Assembly (NCBI GenBank): GCA_003952965.2
Contig: CM025849.1
Location: forward strand, 4,372,068-4,436,067
Source: Morella rubra
Lineage: Eukaryota; Streptophyta; Magnoliopsida; Fagales; Myricaceae
Reading direction: 5' to 3'
Length of the DNA stretch: 64,000 nucleotides
Position numbers and translations under genes: made by a program. The notes below the pieces were generated by a model that was not told where the DNA came from, searched no databases, and worked only from the letters and a program-made list of their open reading frames with translations. Below are positions 43,159 to 54,800 of the stretch, piece after piece. Position 1 is the stretch's first letter. The number at the start of each line of letters is the position of its first letter.

Positions 43159-43433
43159 TTTGATAATTGCCAGAAGGGATTTTGGGCCCCTCCCGGCCTT
43201 CATTGCAACTGCTAACTCCACAGCGACTGCTCATCTGGGTCATACTTTTCAAACCCCTGCACGTGGAGGGCTTCTTTGGTTTAGTCAGTATGTTGGTTTG
43301 TGTGGGTCTCCATTTGATTCAGGAGCGATATGGTGCTGCAGGTTCAAGTGCGCTGCATGTGATGTCGAGAAATTGGGAATTTCTTGGTTGGGACCGACTG
43401 CAATTGTGACGTCAAATTCACACACGCAATACG

Positions 43434-43496
<63 letters not shown>

Positions 43497-43596
43497 GTGT
43501 TAGGGATTAATTAAGGTTATAAAGAAAATGAAATGTTAATAGCTATGAAGGCCGGGAGGGGCCCAAAATAGATTATCCGCTGACACAATTATCAAA
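43159..43596. repeat. Long inverted repeat flanking a microsatellite
   Basis: The 25 bases at 43179-43203 (core TTTTGGGCCCCTCCCGGCC) are perfectly inverted at 43545-43569. Pairing continues outward, with TTTGATAATTG at 43159 against CAATTATCAAA at 43586-43596. The interval is about 340 bases and contains the TA/GT microsatellite. It may be a MITE with GC-rich ends or a foldback transcript. No coding frame spans it credibly. Confidence 0.8.
43433..43494. repeat. Compound TA/GT microsatellite
   Basis: A TA run followed by about 23 GT units without interruption. Confidence 0.95.
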
Positions 43597-46136
43597 TTAC
43601 CCAAAGAAAATCAGCCCGTATTTGGTTTTTTATCCTTTTGATTGTATAGCTAATTTTTGCGATTAAAGAAATTACTTGCCTTTTCAAAAAAAAAAAAAAA
43701 TCTCAATTTACAGTGCGAAGAATTAGTAGCGCGGCAACTGTTAGACAATGATCAGAACAAAGTTTTTTTTTACTATCAGGCAAAATGTTCCATAGAATTT
43801 ATATTTCCATAAAAGTAGATGACATGACGATCGAGAGGCTGTTAAAGTTACACGTGCCATCAAAAAATGCCACATACATCACGCGGAATAGAAACTAATT
43901 AATCTCACTGCTCATACCCTGGTTAAGTTACAAAAAAAAAAATTTATTTCACCAAATTATTATTTTTCTTTTTTAGGAATTAGGGTGATCCGCCTATTTA
44001 ACGTCTATCAGTGAGGAACAATTATTCATAACCTAATTAGGAGAGATACCACACTAAGAGGTACCTAAATTTAACATATGATTGGACGAAGCAGTAAAGT
44101 CACACGGTTGTATGAAATTTTAGAGGAAGTAAACTGGTATAACAAAACAAAAAGTGCCAAAAGCTATGGGACAGCATTCATAAGGATTTCCCGGAATACT
44201 GGACTAGGAATAATCCCGTAAAACCTTTTCGGGAAGTTTTGAAATGGAATTGTCGCAAACAGATGAACAGAGAAGAAGAAAATCTAGTATCTGTTAGGGA
44301 GCTATGATGGAAGCTTCACATGCTGCAAGGGTCACGACTAACCATGATCTGCACCAGTTGTGCAAACCTTGGGCTACGAGAAACTTTCATGGTTTTCTCC
44401 GATTGTATATCGATACAGTCATAATTATGTCGGCATGAATGCTAGCTGCTGTTGGATGTTATTGTTCTTTAATCTTTACAGGCTGCTGCCTTGTCTTCTT
44501 TTTCTGCTTGACTCATTATGGATGAACATGGTGCCACTCATGGAATTATATGGCTGTTTATGTGGGAGGTTCATGAGGACCTAATTTGTACGCATTGGCT
44601 GGTGTCTTTTTGTTGGATTACGTCCATGCTGTCCCTCCTCAAGGGACCCTTTGTGATTTATTGATGGTGCTTTTGTTATGTGGTTGCTTTAGTCAGGGCC
44701 ATATGGAACAGCTTTGCAAGCTAGCATATTGTTCCTTATGGGAGATGTGTGTTTAGGTAATTAGGCACTGGCCTTGTAAATGGGGAAGATGGTGTAAGAA
44801 AAGTGGCTCATGGGGGACTCTCTGTGGGTGCTAGCAAGAAATTAAGCAGGTTCTGATCTGGGTCTGTGTTGGTTTTATCACTGCATGGGTCCAGTTGTTA
44901 TGTCTACGCTTTTCCTAATATAATTTTGCTTTTTGGTCATTGAGTAAAAGAATCTTGTACGCACCCAGAAAAATAGACCAAAAAAATGCTAGACATTCTT
45001 TAATCTTTAGGAGCATGCATGTGCATTGTGTACCACCTATGGGAAAAAGATGTCGCCACTTCCCCCTGCCAACGTCCACAATCTCCCCCGAGTCTTCGAC
45101 CCTAAGGAACGTGAATACATGATCAGTCTCAGAGGAGTCGTAAAGGTTGTGGAATTGAATTGGAATCTTATTCCGGATTTGGCTAAAAGGACTTGGCTCA
45201 ATTTCGAGCCACACACAGTTGGTGGCCAGTAACTTGTCTGGCAGGAACTTTGATGATGAGAGCTTTCCTTTTGTCTTTTCGGATGGTGCAATTCACGATA
45301 TGCTCAGTGCTTTTAGCTTGACTCTTTTTAAGTGTTGTTGGAAGATAAACATGCCACCTTGAAAGATTGAATACCAGCTACGTCAGATATTCATCACACA
45401 AAATAAATGGAAATAAAACTATCAAATCTAAAGCCGGTATGGGTCAAATGGTAGTTTGGTACTTAATTTAATCTCCATATTTTACTAGGGAGTACGTGAG
45501 AGATGGATTCTAAGTTGAGATATCTACATCTACATCTTATAAGGCTCAGAATTCAAATAGAAATTAGAGAAATATTTGCTGTATAAATAAATTATTTATC
45601 ATATTCGGCCACTGCTCTCTCTACTCGGCATAGAATATTTGTGATATACTGACTCATGTTGAGTCATGCTAGTCTTGATTTAACAACTTAGTTTGCTTGG
45701 ATCCATAGTTGATTTTGTTGTTTATGGTATATTCTGTGCTATGGTTTCAATACCTAATGAAAGTCTATGGGTATATATTATTTAAAAATAAAAAAAGAAA
45801 TTTACCTGAATATCTGATCTGACAGTTTCGCCTGCTCATCCTTCTGTGGACTTCAAAAACATAGTGGAGATCTTTCTACCTGGTTGACTCTGGATACGGT
45901 CACTCGGTCAGACTACCATTCTAACTATTGGGAGCTTGAAAAGTTATCAACAAGTTGTGCGTTTTGGTGAGAAAGGTCTCGGCTGTGGTCAAGACCTTGT
46001 ACTACTGCTCCTGCTTGTAGCCAACTTTTTTTGATTACCTAAGACATCACCTGGGTATGCTTTTAAAAAGTGTGTCAAATTAGTTGTGCAACATAGAGTG
46101 ATCTTTTTTATCTATCGCAGACGAAGAAAAAAGAAT

Positions 46137-46452
46137 CTAGGACTTAGTACTTGGAAGTGTCGGCATGGTTATCACCGATATATATACCAACCTCGTACAA
46201 GATATAACTCCTAAAGATGGTTCAGTTCGCCTCTAAGAATGCTTCTGTGACCTTTGAAAGCAAAATCGGCAGCAATTAATATTTGAAATAACACGCTAGG
46301 ATTTAGTACTTGGAAGTGTCGGCATGGTTATCACCGATATATGTACCAACCTCGTACAAGATATAACTCCTAAAGATTGTTCAGTTCGCCTCTAAGAATG
46401 CTTCCGTGACCTTTGAAAGCAAATCGGCAGCAATTAATATTTGAAATAACAC
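46137..46452. repeat. 159-bp direct tandem duplication
   Basis: Copy 1 begins CTAGGACTTAGTACTTGG at 46137 and copy 2 begins CTAGGATTTAGTACTTGG at 46296. They match almost base for base, with a few substitutions and a one-base gap, up to AAATAACAC. The event is young. It lies 3' of the minus-strand SPL gene. Confidence 0.93.
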
Positions 46453-46966
46453 TGTAGAAAGAAGTCAAAGTTTACATGTTCAGCTGTTGTGAAAAGTACA
46501 TAGAACTGCCTTCGGTTGAAAGTTTCTTGTATCCGGTGTCTCTACATAGTCCTATAGGGTGATATGTCAGTTCATGAGCTCAACTGCTTAGACATAGACC
46601 ATTAACAGATTATTTTGTGCCGTGCATGACAATTTGAGAATTGAGCTTTGTAGTCGCTGCTGACTCCATTGCAGATTCCCTTCATTTATCTCCACCGCCG
46701 GCTTCTGAGTAAGAGATCATCTTCTTCTATTGGACTTATACCATGATATTCATACGATGTCCTCCTCATGGTTAACGTTTGAAGTACGAAACTATGAAGA
46801 ATGATACACACCAGCAGAATTCGTCTGACTCAACGATAAATGAAATATATAGATCGACAAATACTCATCCGACACGTCTATGCTTCCTCATGCAGAAGAC
46901 GCAATCAGATATTTGTTTAAGGGGGACAAAAAATTAAAGATCCACTAACCCAACAAAACAAAAAAA

Positions 46967-49900
46967 TCAGACCACGGGAGCTCCATGGAAGGAGTTTCCA
47001 TAGGTTAGAACATGACTCGTGTTCCTCTTCCTTCTTTTCTCCCTGACAGAAAGTAATCCAAATGCTGAGCTCGAAGCATGCATAAGATCTAGTGTCACAT
47101 GTGTGTCGTTTTCTTGGAACCGGTTCCAATTATGTGACTCAGATAACATCTGGTGCTGATGGGGTATGAGAGGATTGGACCTTGGATTGGTCTCGCTTAG
47201 ATCCTCCATTACATGGTTTTGCGTGTACCAGTCACGATCCAAAATGAACTGCCGATCCAGGATGGCGGCACGATGTTCTGCTATTAGCTCAGATAGCGCA
47301 GCACTGGATCTTGAGGAGAGGTCAGCAGGAGAAACCCAAGAGTCGGCCTTAGATGACAGAAGAGAGAGAGCACGTCCTGTCGGCAATGATAAGTATGGAC
47401 CTGTCAATTTGGCAGGAGAAGAAATATATTTGAGATCCTTTTTCTTGACCTCACCTAGTTTCCAATCATGAAAAGATTCTTGTTTATGAAATTAGCTTCA
47501 TGTGCAAATAAAATGAACAATCAGTTGGAAAAATGCATGGAAGCGACTTGGTAAGATTTCTAAGCTGCATCGTATTCATGGATTTCTCAATGTAGGACTT
47601 GATCTTCATATTTCATTCATTCTCTTCTCTCACTCCACGTGAGATTCGCTCCTCCACCTTTAAATACTTGATGTCCTCGTAAAGGCCACCAAGCTCACAT
47701 TGGTGGTTAATAGGCTCGCTCTAATACTATTTGTAACGACCTAAGGAAATGACTAGCAATATCTATGCTTTGACTTCAAAATGAGTAGTTAAAGTTGCTC
47801 TTGAAGCTCTTTGGAATATTATGAAGCTCAGTTCAACCTAGTAAGGTCTCAACAATATGGAACTTGGCCCTTACAAATCTCATCTCTCATTCTTTCTCTT
47901 CTCCAACTCCATGTGGATTCGGCGTATCACAAAATTTCTTTCTACTATGAAAATAAAATGATTAGATCCTAAACATGATACATCCTTCTTGTTATATTTT
48001 ATCTTTAGGACATTACAGAACTTAAATTTATCCCGCCATTCGGGGCAGGACTCGGGAGTCGAGTATCTTTAACATGGGCAAGACCAGACTAATGGAATAA
48101 ACAATTCTCCTTCCATGTAACACATTCTCAGCATAAGGATGAAACTCATGTACAAATTCATGTATATGCAAGAAGCTATTCAAAGAAGCTAACACCAATA
48201 TGCAAAGAAACCCAAACAATAAAGGAATGTCTATGATAATGGTTAGTTTCATGCAAGATGTGAACAAATATGCATATAAATGTCGTATGTTATTTATCAT
48301 ATCATCAAAGCATGAAATTTATATATTTATAAATGATTTCAGAAGGATCATCGGATGTTATATATTAACTGTACGATTTAAGTAAGAAAAACACAACCCT
48401 GGGCTGCATTAGGGTGGGCAACTAAATTTCATTACTTGAGGATCAGTTGGATCATACTTTTCCTTGAGCACAAAAAGCATGGGAAATTGGGAATATTGCA
48501 TGACGACACATTTAGACAAGCCAAAACTACTCAAGCTGAGAACACATTGAGTGAGAGAAAACGCCGCTTGAACTCTTGATGTTATAAGCACTTCACTGAA
48601 ATCACAACCCAAAATTTCCAAAACTTGACCACATTTTTGAATTGACAGTAAAATCACTGGGAATCACCATGGAAATAAATCTGTACTGCTGATTGACAAT
48701 GCCCACACATATTGCATATTCCAGACCAATATCATGCAGATCAACTTTCAGTCATTCAAAAAACGAAAAGAAAAAGGAAGGTGCCCATGCATCTTAACAA
48801 ACATAAGAAAACAACACTGTAAAGAAATGTCTCAGCTCTTTTACGTCAATTGAACAGATAAACCAGCCAAAGTCAGTGCATATTATCAGAACAGATTTAG
48901 AACTTCCTATGGGCAGAGATCTCAGCCCTTCCTAAACTAAAATGTAATGTTCGCTACCTTCAACTTTGTTCTCTGAAGTATAGGCTTGGCTCCACCATGT
49001 TCAGTTCCTCATTTTCTCTGTTTTTTCGAGCGGGTATAAATGGCTTGAAAGTGAGCTAATTATCTGACTCAATTACAGGATTGAAATTAAAATATCTAGA
49101 AAAAATAGCAAAAGTTTACAGGTGAAAAATCAGACTGCAAGTACCAAGAAAAAAAAATCAACTGCGAGTTTATATAAACAGATCCCATTTCAGCAACTTT
49201 TTGAACAAGTTAACTTGATGCATTAATGGTACGTACGCCTTAACAACGAGTGTGGCCAGAATAAGAAAAGCCAATTCCGAGCCTAGATGGTTTTTTTTTC
49301 CCCCTTTTTTCCTTGGGATTCACCCCAAGGCAAATATTTGCCCCAGAAAAATTCAAAATGTCTCGGCTATATCTTTCCGAATAAACTCATCCCAATTATG
49401 AGCAAACGACGCAGCAAGAATCGTATACATATTCTGCCCTATAAACAAGCCAAAATGCAAATCATGGCAGAGATGAATCATTATGGCAATGTACGACCCT
49501 ATCAAAACTGAAGAAGACAAAAATGACTGAAACGAGTACGTACCTTGAGCAGAGTTCTTGTTAGAAGAATCATGAGCGCTTTTCCTCCTTCGCTCGTTGT
49601 GCCCCGCTAATCTCCGCCTGCAGCTCCTCTTCGAATCGTCGAATTCTGAAACTGGATGAAACCTGCATACATTTACATCGACTATAGCCATCATCCTATT
49701 TATCTTCTTGTACCATAAAATTAACACTGTTTGCAATTACAATTTGCATAGAATAAAAGTTGGGAAAGGAAAAGCATATAACCAAAATGTTGAATATCTT
49801 AGGCTTCTTCTTAGTTCTTTGCTCCTTGGGGTTGGGGATATACTTGAAGACCAACATGGGACAACATAGGAAGGAGGAGATGATAGGGTTACCTGCTACA

Positions 49901-50563
49901 CTGTTGACAGAAGCGCTGCTCTAGCCCTAGAACCACGACTTTGGGAGCCTTTGAGTGCATGTCACAGACCTTGTGCCTCCGGTGGTAGTCCTTGGCGTTA
50001 ATAAGCACCACGTGACAGCCCTCCACCTGGCATCTCGGCACCGTTGCCGGCAACGAGGAGGAGGAGGCGGAGGAGGAAGGCCCACCGAAACCACCAACAC
50101 CACCACTATAATAGGGTTTGCCTCTCTTGCCTATGGATGACAACCCAGCCACGTGCTGATCTTCCAAAAGGGTAGCATCCTCGAAGTATTGCCTCTTTCC
50201 CAGCTTCAAGCACGTGAGATGGGGGTCCGGGTGGCAATGAGACCCGTCTCCGGAGTAAAGAGACGGCCGCTGCTGGTCGTCTAGCTGATAGCAGTAGTGC
50301 AAGTGATGATGGTGTAGAATGTGACCGTGGTGAGGTAACTCCAGCTCGCGGGCAGGACTCGTATCTTGACGCGTGGTGTTGAAACTTCCCGCCGCGACTG
50401 TGACGGAGGTGGCGGTGGATGTGTTGTACGAGGTACTAGTGCTTGTACCCCAATCCAACCTTGAAGTATCAGGCTGCCAGATATCCCAGCCAATATTCGC
50501 ATTATTACCACTTTGCTCCCTGTCAACGTCGCTCTGACCGACCATGTTCCCGCCAATCTCCAT
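46967..50563 (-). CDS. SBP-box transcription factor (SPL), miR156-targeted, 3 exons
   Basis: A nuclear SBP-box regulator. Exons in transcript order: 50563-49893, 49662-49544, 47400-46967; 407 aa, phases continuous, intron 1 at the standard CSR|FH site. The SBP domain is at about 176-252 ([60 protein letters not shown]). The N-terminus has Thr/Ser and His tracts. Exon 3 encodes [23 protein letters not shown] is the peptide hallmark of miR156-regulated SPLs. The protein ends [11 protein letters not shown] chose the ATG at 50563 (MEIGGNM). The frame stays open upstream to an ATG at 50764, which would add 67 residues, but that extension looks like leader sequence. Intron 2 is 2.1 kb. I cannot assign the exact SPL number. 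Confidence 0.93.
47354..47373 (-). promoter_or_regulatory. miR156 target site in SPL exon 3
   Basis: On the transcript strand the 20 bases are GTGCTCTCTCTCTTCTGTCA, the standard plant miR156 site. There is one mismatch to mature miR156, at the usual position near its 3' part. The site lies in the coding frame over ALSLLSS. The sequence match is direct; cleavage in vivo is known for the family and inferred here. Confidence 0.95.
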
Positions 50564-53166
50564 TCCTCCTTGATCCTCGTCTCTCCTTCTCTCCGCGTTC
50601 GCGTGTGAGAGCCTTAGAGTACGGTTGTTGGGTTTTTTGCATACAATGCGCTCCAGGGGGGATTTGCCGGTGGTACTGTGTGTTTCTCTGAGAAGTAGAA
50701 ACAGTTTGTAGACAAACAAGGAGAGAATCAGAGAGCAGTGAAGGGTCTGGTTTCTTTGTTCCACTCCAATGGGTTAAAATCCTTGAGAGGAAAGCTGCAA
50801 AGCTGGAGAGAGAGAGAGAGAGAGAGAGAGGAATAGAGTGGCCAGGTGTGAGGGAGACAGCGGCAGTGACACGTGATAGACAGTGGGTGGATGAGGCAGG
50901 GCACGTGCTAAGGGCGAAAGTGGGCCCAGCCAAGGTGTGCAAGTGTTTGGCTTCAAATGAGCCACAGCTTAGTAGAGAGAGACAGGGGTTGATAAGACTC
51001 GAGAGGGTCAGAGATCAGTTAGATTTCACAGGGATAGCATAGCAATAGAGAAAAGGCAACCATTGCCGTAATGACTTCCACGCGCAGTTCGTAAGTCCGT
51101 GTACATCACTATCCCGTCCTCTCCAATTTGCATGCGTTTTCCTACGTAAACTTCCTACATAACCCTCCAGTTTTGACGTCATATGTACGGTTTATCACGC
51201 AAAGACTGTGAGGTTGTCGGTAACGCGCTTTATTGGATAGTGACTATAATATCTGCCACTAGTATGTGCAAAATCTAGGTAGAACCATTTGTCTACTTGA
51301 GGTTTATTCAGCCCAAAAACGTTTCATTATTTGCTGAATAAATTGCCACTAGAATGAACAAAGTACGTAGAGGTACACAAAGTCCTTGAATAACTTTGAT
51401 CATCCAATCAAAATTCTTTGATATGGCCAATAGTTCAATACTTAGAAATATATACTTAGACTCTTATACAAATCTTATTTAGTATCTGAATATAAACTGA
51501 TTTCATGTGATTTGTGAGTAAATCTTTGATTTAACTAATACTCTAACTGCAATTTTCATTCAAGTATGGACGAGGCTTATTGTTGCACACCCAACTCGGC
51601 CAAATCTAACCTAGACAAATGCTTCTTAAAACCCATTTTGTGGATGTTCACAACTTTTTTCTAATACTGCAACTAAAACTTTGATTTAAGTATCGACAAG
51701 GTTTGTTGTTGCACACCCAACTCGTTGAATGAAATTTTTAACTGGGTTAATTTCGTCTAAATCTAATGCACAAAAGTAGCCAAAACCTGACCTAGACAAA
51801 TGCTTCTTAAAACCCATGATGCGAATGTTCACAACTTTTTTCTATTGCTAACAGATGTACGTTAATGGAAGAGCACTTTCTAGGTTAAAGGTTCTTTTTT
51901 CTTTCTTGTGGTGTTTTTCTCCCTCAGATAATTATAGAGGCCCTCACCTAGCTTCAATCCCTTCCTCTTCTATTCTATCAGAAACTAGCTTGGTTGCCCT
52001 TGGCTTTCAGGCGACAGCAAATACCGTCCACAATACACCTCTCTAGCTCCCCAAAACAAAAAAAGTTAGGGCAAACCGAATGTAGCGACAACTTCCAACC
52101 TAAACCGTTCTCTGCATACGGTCTAATCTTTATCCCAAAGGACAATCCAAAAACAAAACCAGCAAAAAAGGCTAGCTACTGAAACTAGCAAAGCACCAGA
52201 AATGGCCACTGAAAGGTGATGACAGGATATGGACCCGAAGGAGTACTACTTTTTCATCAAATGGTAAAGAGATGGGACAGCCGGGAAAGTAACCTTCTCA
52301 CTTTTCAGACCATTTCTTTTCATTTTGGAAAATCTGAATATATTCTCAAAGATCATAAAAGCAAAACAGATAAGTTCCATGGAGTACATGGTCCATATTT
52401 TAATTCAACTATAAATCACGACGTAAAATAAATGAAATGTGAAATTACTAAGCAGTCTATAATTTCCTTTGAATGATAAATCCCCTTAATTATTAATTAT
52501 TCAATTAAAATAAAAGAGTACCTTAGAATTCATAAGGAATTTATGAATGGCTTCACGCCTCATGAAGTTTGTTCATATATAACACGCACAAAAAATCCAA
52601 AGACAATCATGATTGTATGTATATGGTGGACGGATTCGATATTTTGGACTCTTATTCTCTCATTTGGAGTAAACTATAACATCTTTTTTTTAGGTAAACG
52701 GGAAGGGAGCAACGAGCTACAGTGTATCAATCATTTTTTTTATTATAAGAATAACTTCACTGTAAAATATTCGATTTGAGTCATAATTACTGTCTATTGG
52801 ATGAGTCCATCACCATAACATCAATAAGACTACCATCAAATCTTAATCTATCTACTAAACTTAAAATCAGATTTTACTTTCACAAGTGATTTCAATTTAT
52901 ATCCTAACTCGAACTTCTGATTTTGAAACTAGTAAATCAGTAGGTGATGTCAATTGGGCTCAACACTGTTCATCTTTATCGTATTATTTTATTCCATTGA
53001 AAAAATCATCTACATTTTCAAGGACAAATAATAGCAATATAGGACGCAAACTTCCAAAGAATCGTTTCTTTCTGAATCAATGGATTGCCAGCAGAAAGCA
53101 AATGATACTCACAGTTCCTATAGAATTATTTGCTATAGGATTTCAATTTGATTGTAACTTCATTTT
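50564..53166. other. SPL upstream region and AT-rich spacer
   Basis: This holds the promoter and leader of the minus-strand SPL gene, including a GA microsatellite at 50806-50830. AT-rich spacer follows. A short duplicated phrase (TTGTTGCACACCCAACTCG and AGACAAATGCTTCTTAAAAC) occurs near 51580-51620 and again near 51700-51815, a decayed local duplication. I find no credible gene. Confidence 0.5.
50806..50830. repeat. GA microsatellite in the SPL 5' region
   Basis: About 12 GA units, 243-267 bases upstream of the chosen SPL start. On the transcript strand it is a CT run, common in plant leaders and core promoters. Confidence 0.85.
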
Positions 53167-54800
53167 GATCAAGCAATTATTATTATTATTTTTTTATCGG
53201 GGTAAGGTAAAAAAAAATTGCATTAACTCCAACTGTTGTACACAGTTAGCTCAGCAGTACAACTATCTCAGAGAAACGAGGGAAGCCGAAGGCCAAAATC
53301 CTCGACAATTTGTAACAACCAATGTCAACATGGAACGTTTGAGGTGGAGAGTAGCCTCTAATTCCCGTGTGTGGGCCAATGGTATGTTCTCCCGCGTACA
53401 GAAGCTTGAACCTCCTCCAACAGCTAGCCTTAGTCTCTCACAGTAGCAACATTAATTTCTCTGAACACCTTTACCACCCATCTCGGATTACTTCCATGAG
53501 CCCTCAAGTTAATTTTTAAAGTTCTTCCCTTACATATTCCGGATGTTCCAACCAATGGCTTCATTTCCAACTTCTCTACAGCTTACGAATCCCACACATA
53601 TTCCCAACAAGCGTCCAAATACGATAGCTAGGCAAAAGAACAATTGAAGAAGAGATGAACAAGGCTCTCCTCGTCCCCTCCACAGAAGTACAGAGCACTT
53701 CTCTTCAGTGGCGGAACCAGGATTTTAGTTAAGGGGGGGGCAAATTCTTAAGGCAAAATGACATCTCAAAATTTTTTTTTACCTAATACAAAATTGTCTT
53801 AGAGTTAAAATATCAAAAATTAAGGACTAAAAGCATTAAAAATATTGAAATCTAGGTACAATACTATTTGCTAAGACTGAGAGGTGGCAATTGGATCTTA
53901 CGAGACTGCATCTTCTGAAAATGTTACAAAATAGCTTCGTTCTTAATAGTTTCAAAAATTTCTCTCTCGATGTATACTACCATGCTATCATTCATCAAGT
54001 CATCTCTTATCTTATTACACAGGTCAGTCTTGATAATTTTTATCGTAAAGAACACTCTCTCAATAATTGCAGTCGCAACGGGTAAAATCTGAGGATTCAT
54101 TTCTTTTTGTTTGTCACTATGCAAATCGATTGAATATAGTATGTCCATTCAAATCAACATATTTTTTTTTACAAGACACAGTCACATGAAAATATACAAA
54201 AAAACACCAAACAGAGACAAATTCGAGAGGAAGAAGAGAGATTCTATTACTCACATTTAGATTTAACCCACCCCTCTGTCTCATACAATGCCACATAAAT
54301 AAGCAAAATCAACAAATAGAAAGTAGTCAAAAAAACACAAACAGCCTTTACAAACAACCCCCCCCCCACTTAAAAAAAATATAGAAATTCATATTCCAGC
54401 ATTTAGAGTAGTATGGAGTATAGAAAACACTAACAGCCTTTACACGAACAGCCCAACTCCTTTTTCACGCTTCCTGGTTCGTTCCAAATACTCTTCCAGA
54501 TCAAAAAAGGAGCTGGGCTTAAGAAGGGGGCTGGGCTTAAGAGGGGGCAGGCCTAGCCTACTTGAGGACAAATATATTTAAAAAAAAAAACCAAAAAAAA
54601 AAATTCCTTTAAACTTTCAGAACAGAGGGGGGGCAGCCGCCCAGGGCGCCCCCCATGTCGTTCCGCCACTGCTTCTCCTCCACACTTATCCCCACCTTCT
54701 TGAGCCCTGAAAATGTTGGCACCCCATTCTTGAGAGCCATCCACGTAATGAAAACTGTGGCGGGGAATGACTCCATTAAACCACACCATTAATGGTTCCA
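53167..54800 (-). pseudogene. Decayed LINE (non-LTR retrotransposon) 3' fragment, split by a hAT element
   Basis: Reading the minus strand with frame shifts, 54800-54680 gives VWFNGVIPRHSF then HSFITWMALKNG. Past the inserted hAT element, 53697-53640 gives CGGDEESLVHLFFNCSFA. These are the hallmarks of the zinc-finger reverse-transcriptase tail (zf-RVT) of plant LINEs. Stops and frame changes show it is dead. The 3' end looks like CCCCGATAAAAAA (plus 53187-53199) followed by an ATA-rich tail, as expected for LINE insertion. The 5' part is truncated. The overlapping plus-strand frame 52886-53446 is mostly antisense of this. Confidence 0.7.
53706..54671. mobile_element. Non-autonomous hAT-like transposon with 8-bp target-site duplication
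   Basis: The ends are CAGTGGCGGAAC and GTTCCGCCACTG, a perfect 12-bp terminal inverted repeat. The subterminal G-run on the left and the GGGGGCAGCCGCCC block on the right are typical of this class. Flanks CTTCTCTT (53698-53705) and CTTCTCCT (54672-54679) form an 8-bp duplication with one change. There is no transposase frame; inside are poly-C and short repeats such as CAGCCTTTACA. It sits inside the older LINE fragment. Confidence 0.87.

Larger units (their letters stand above)
40422..46966. other. Spacer between the convergent SPL genes
   Basis: It holds the SPL8 3' UTR, then AT-rich sequence with a TA microsatellite (42770), a 25-nt perfect inverted repeat around a TA/GT microsatellite (43179-43569), and a 159-bp tandem duplication (46137-46452). 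Open frames of 145 aa (42100-42537) and 148 aa (43064-43510) are low-complexity or run through the microsatellite, and have no recognisable domain. I find no supported gene. Confidence 0.5.

Noticed and set aside
42100-43510. Open frames of 145 and 148 aa in the SPL spacer
   Set aside because: The first is a Phe/Ser/Tyr-rich low-complexity frame. The second runs through the GT microsatellite. Neither shows a domain.
50885-50920. A miR164-like stretch (GCAGGGCACGTGC on plus, AGCACGTGCCCTGC on the SPL strand) upstream of the SPL start
   Set aside because: The part that must pair with the miRNA seed does not match well, and it is unknown whether the stretch is transcribed. SPL genes are not known miR164 targets. 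Probably a chance G-box-containing match.
52886-53446. A 186-aa plus-strand open frame
   Set aside because: Its second half is antisense to the LINE remnant and its first half is low-complexity AT-rich sequence. No domain is recognisable.
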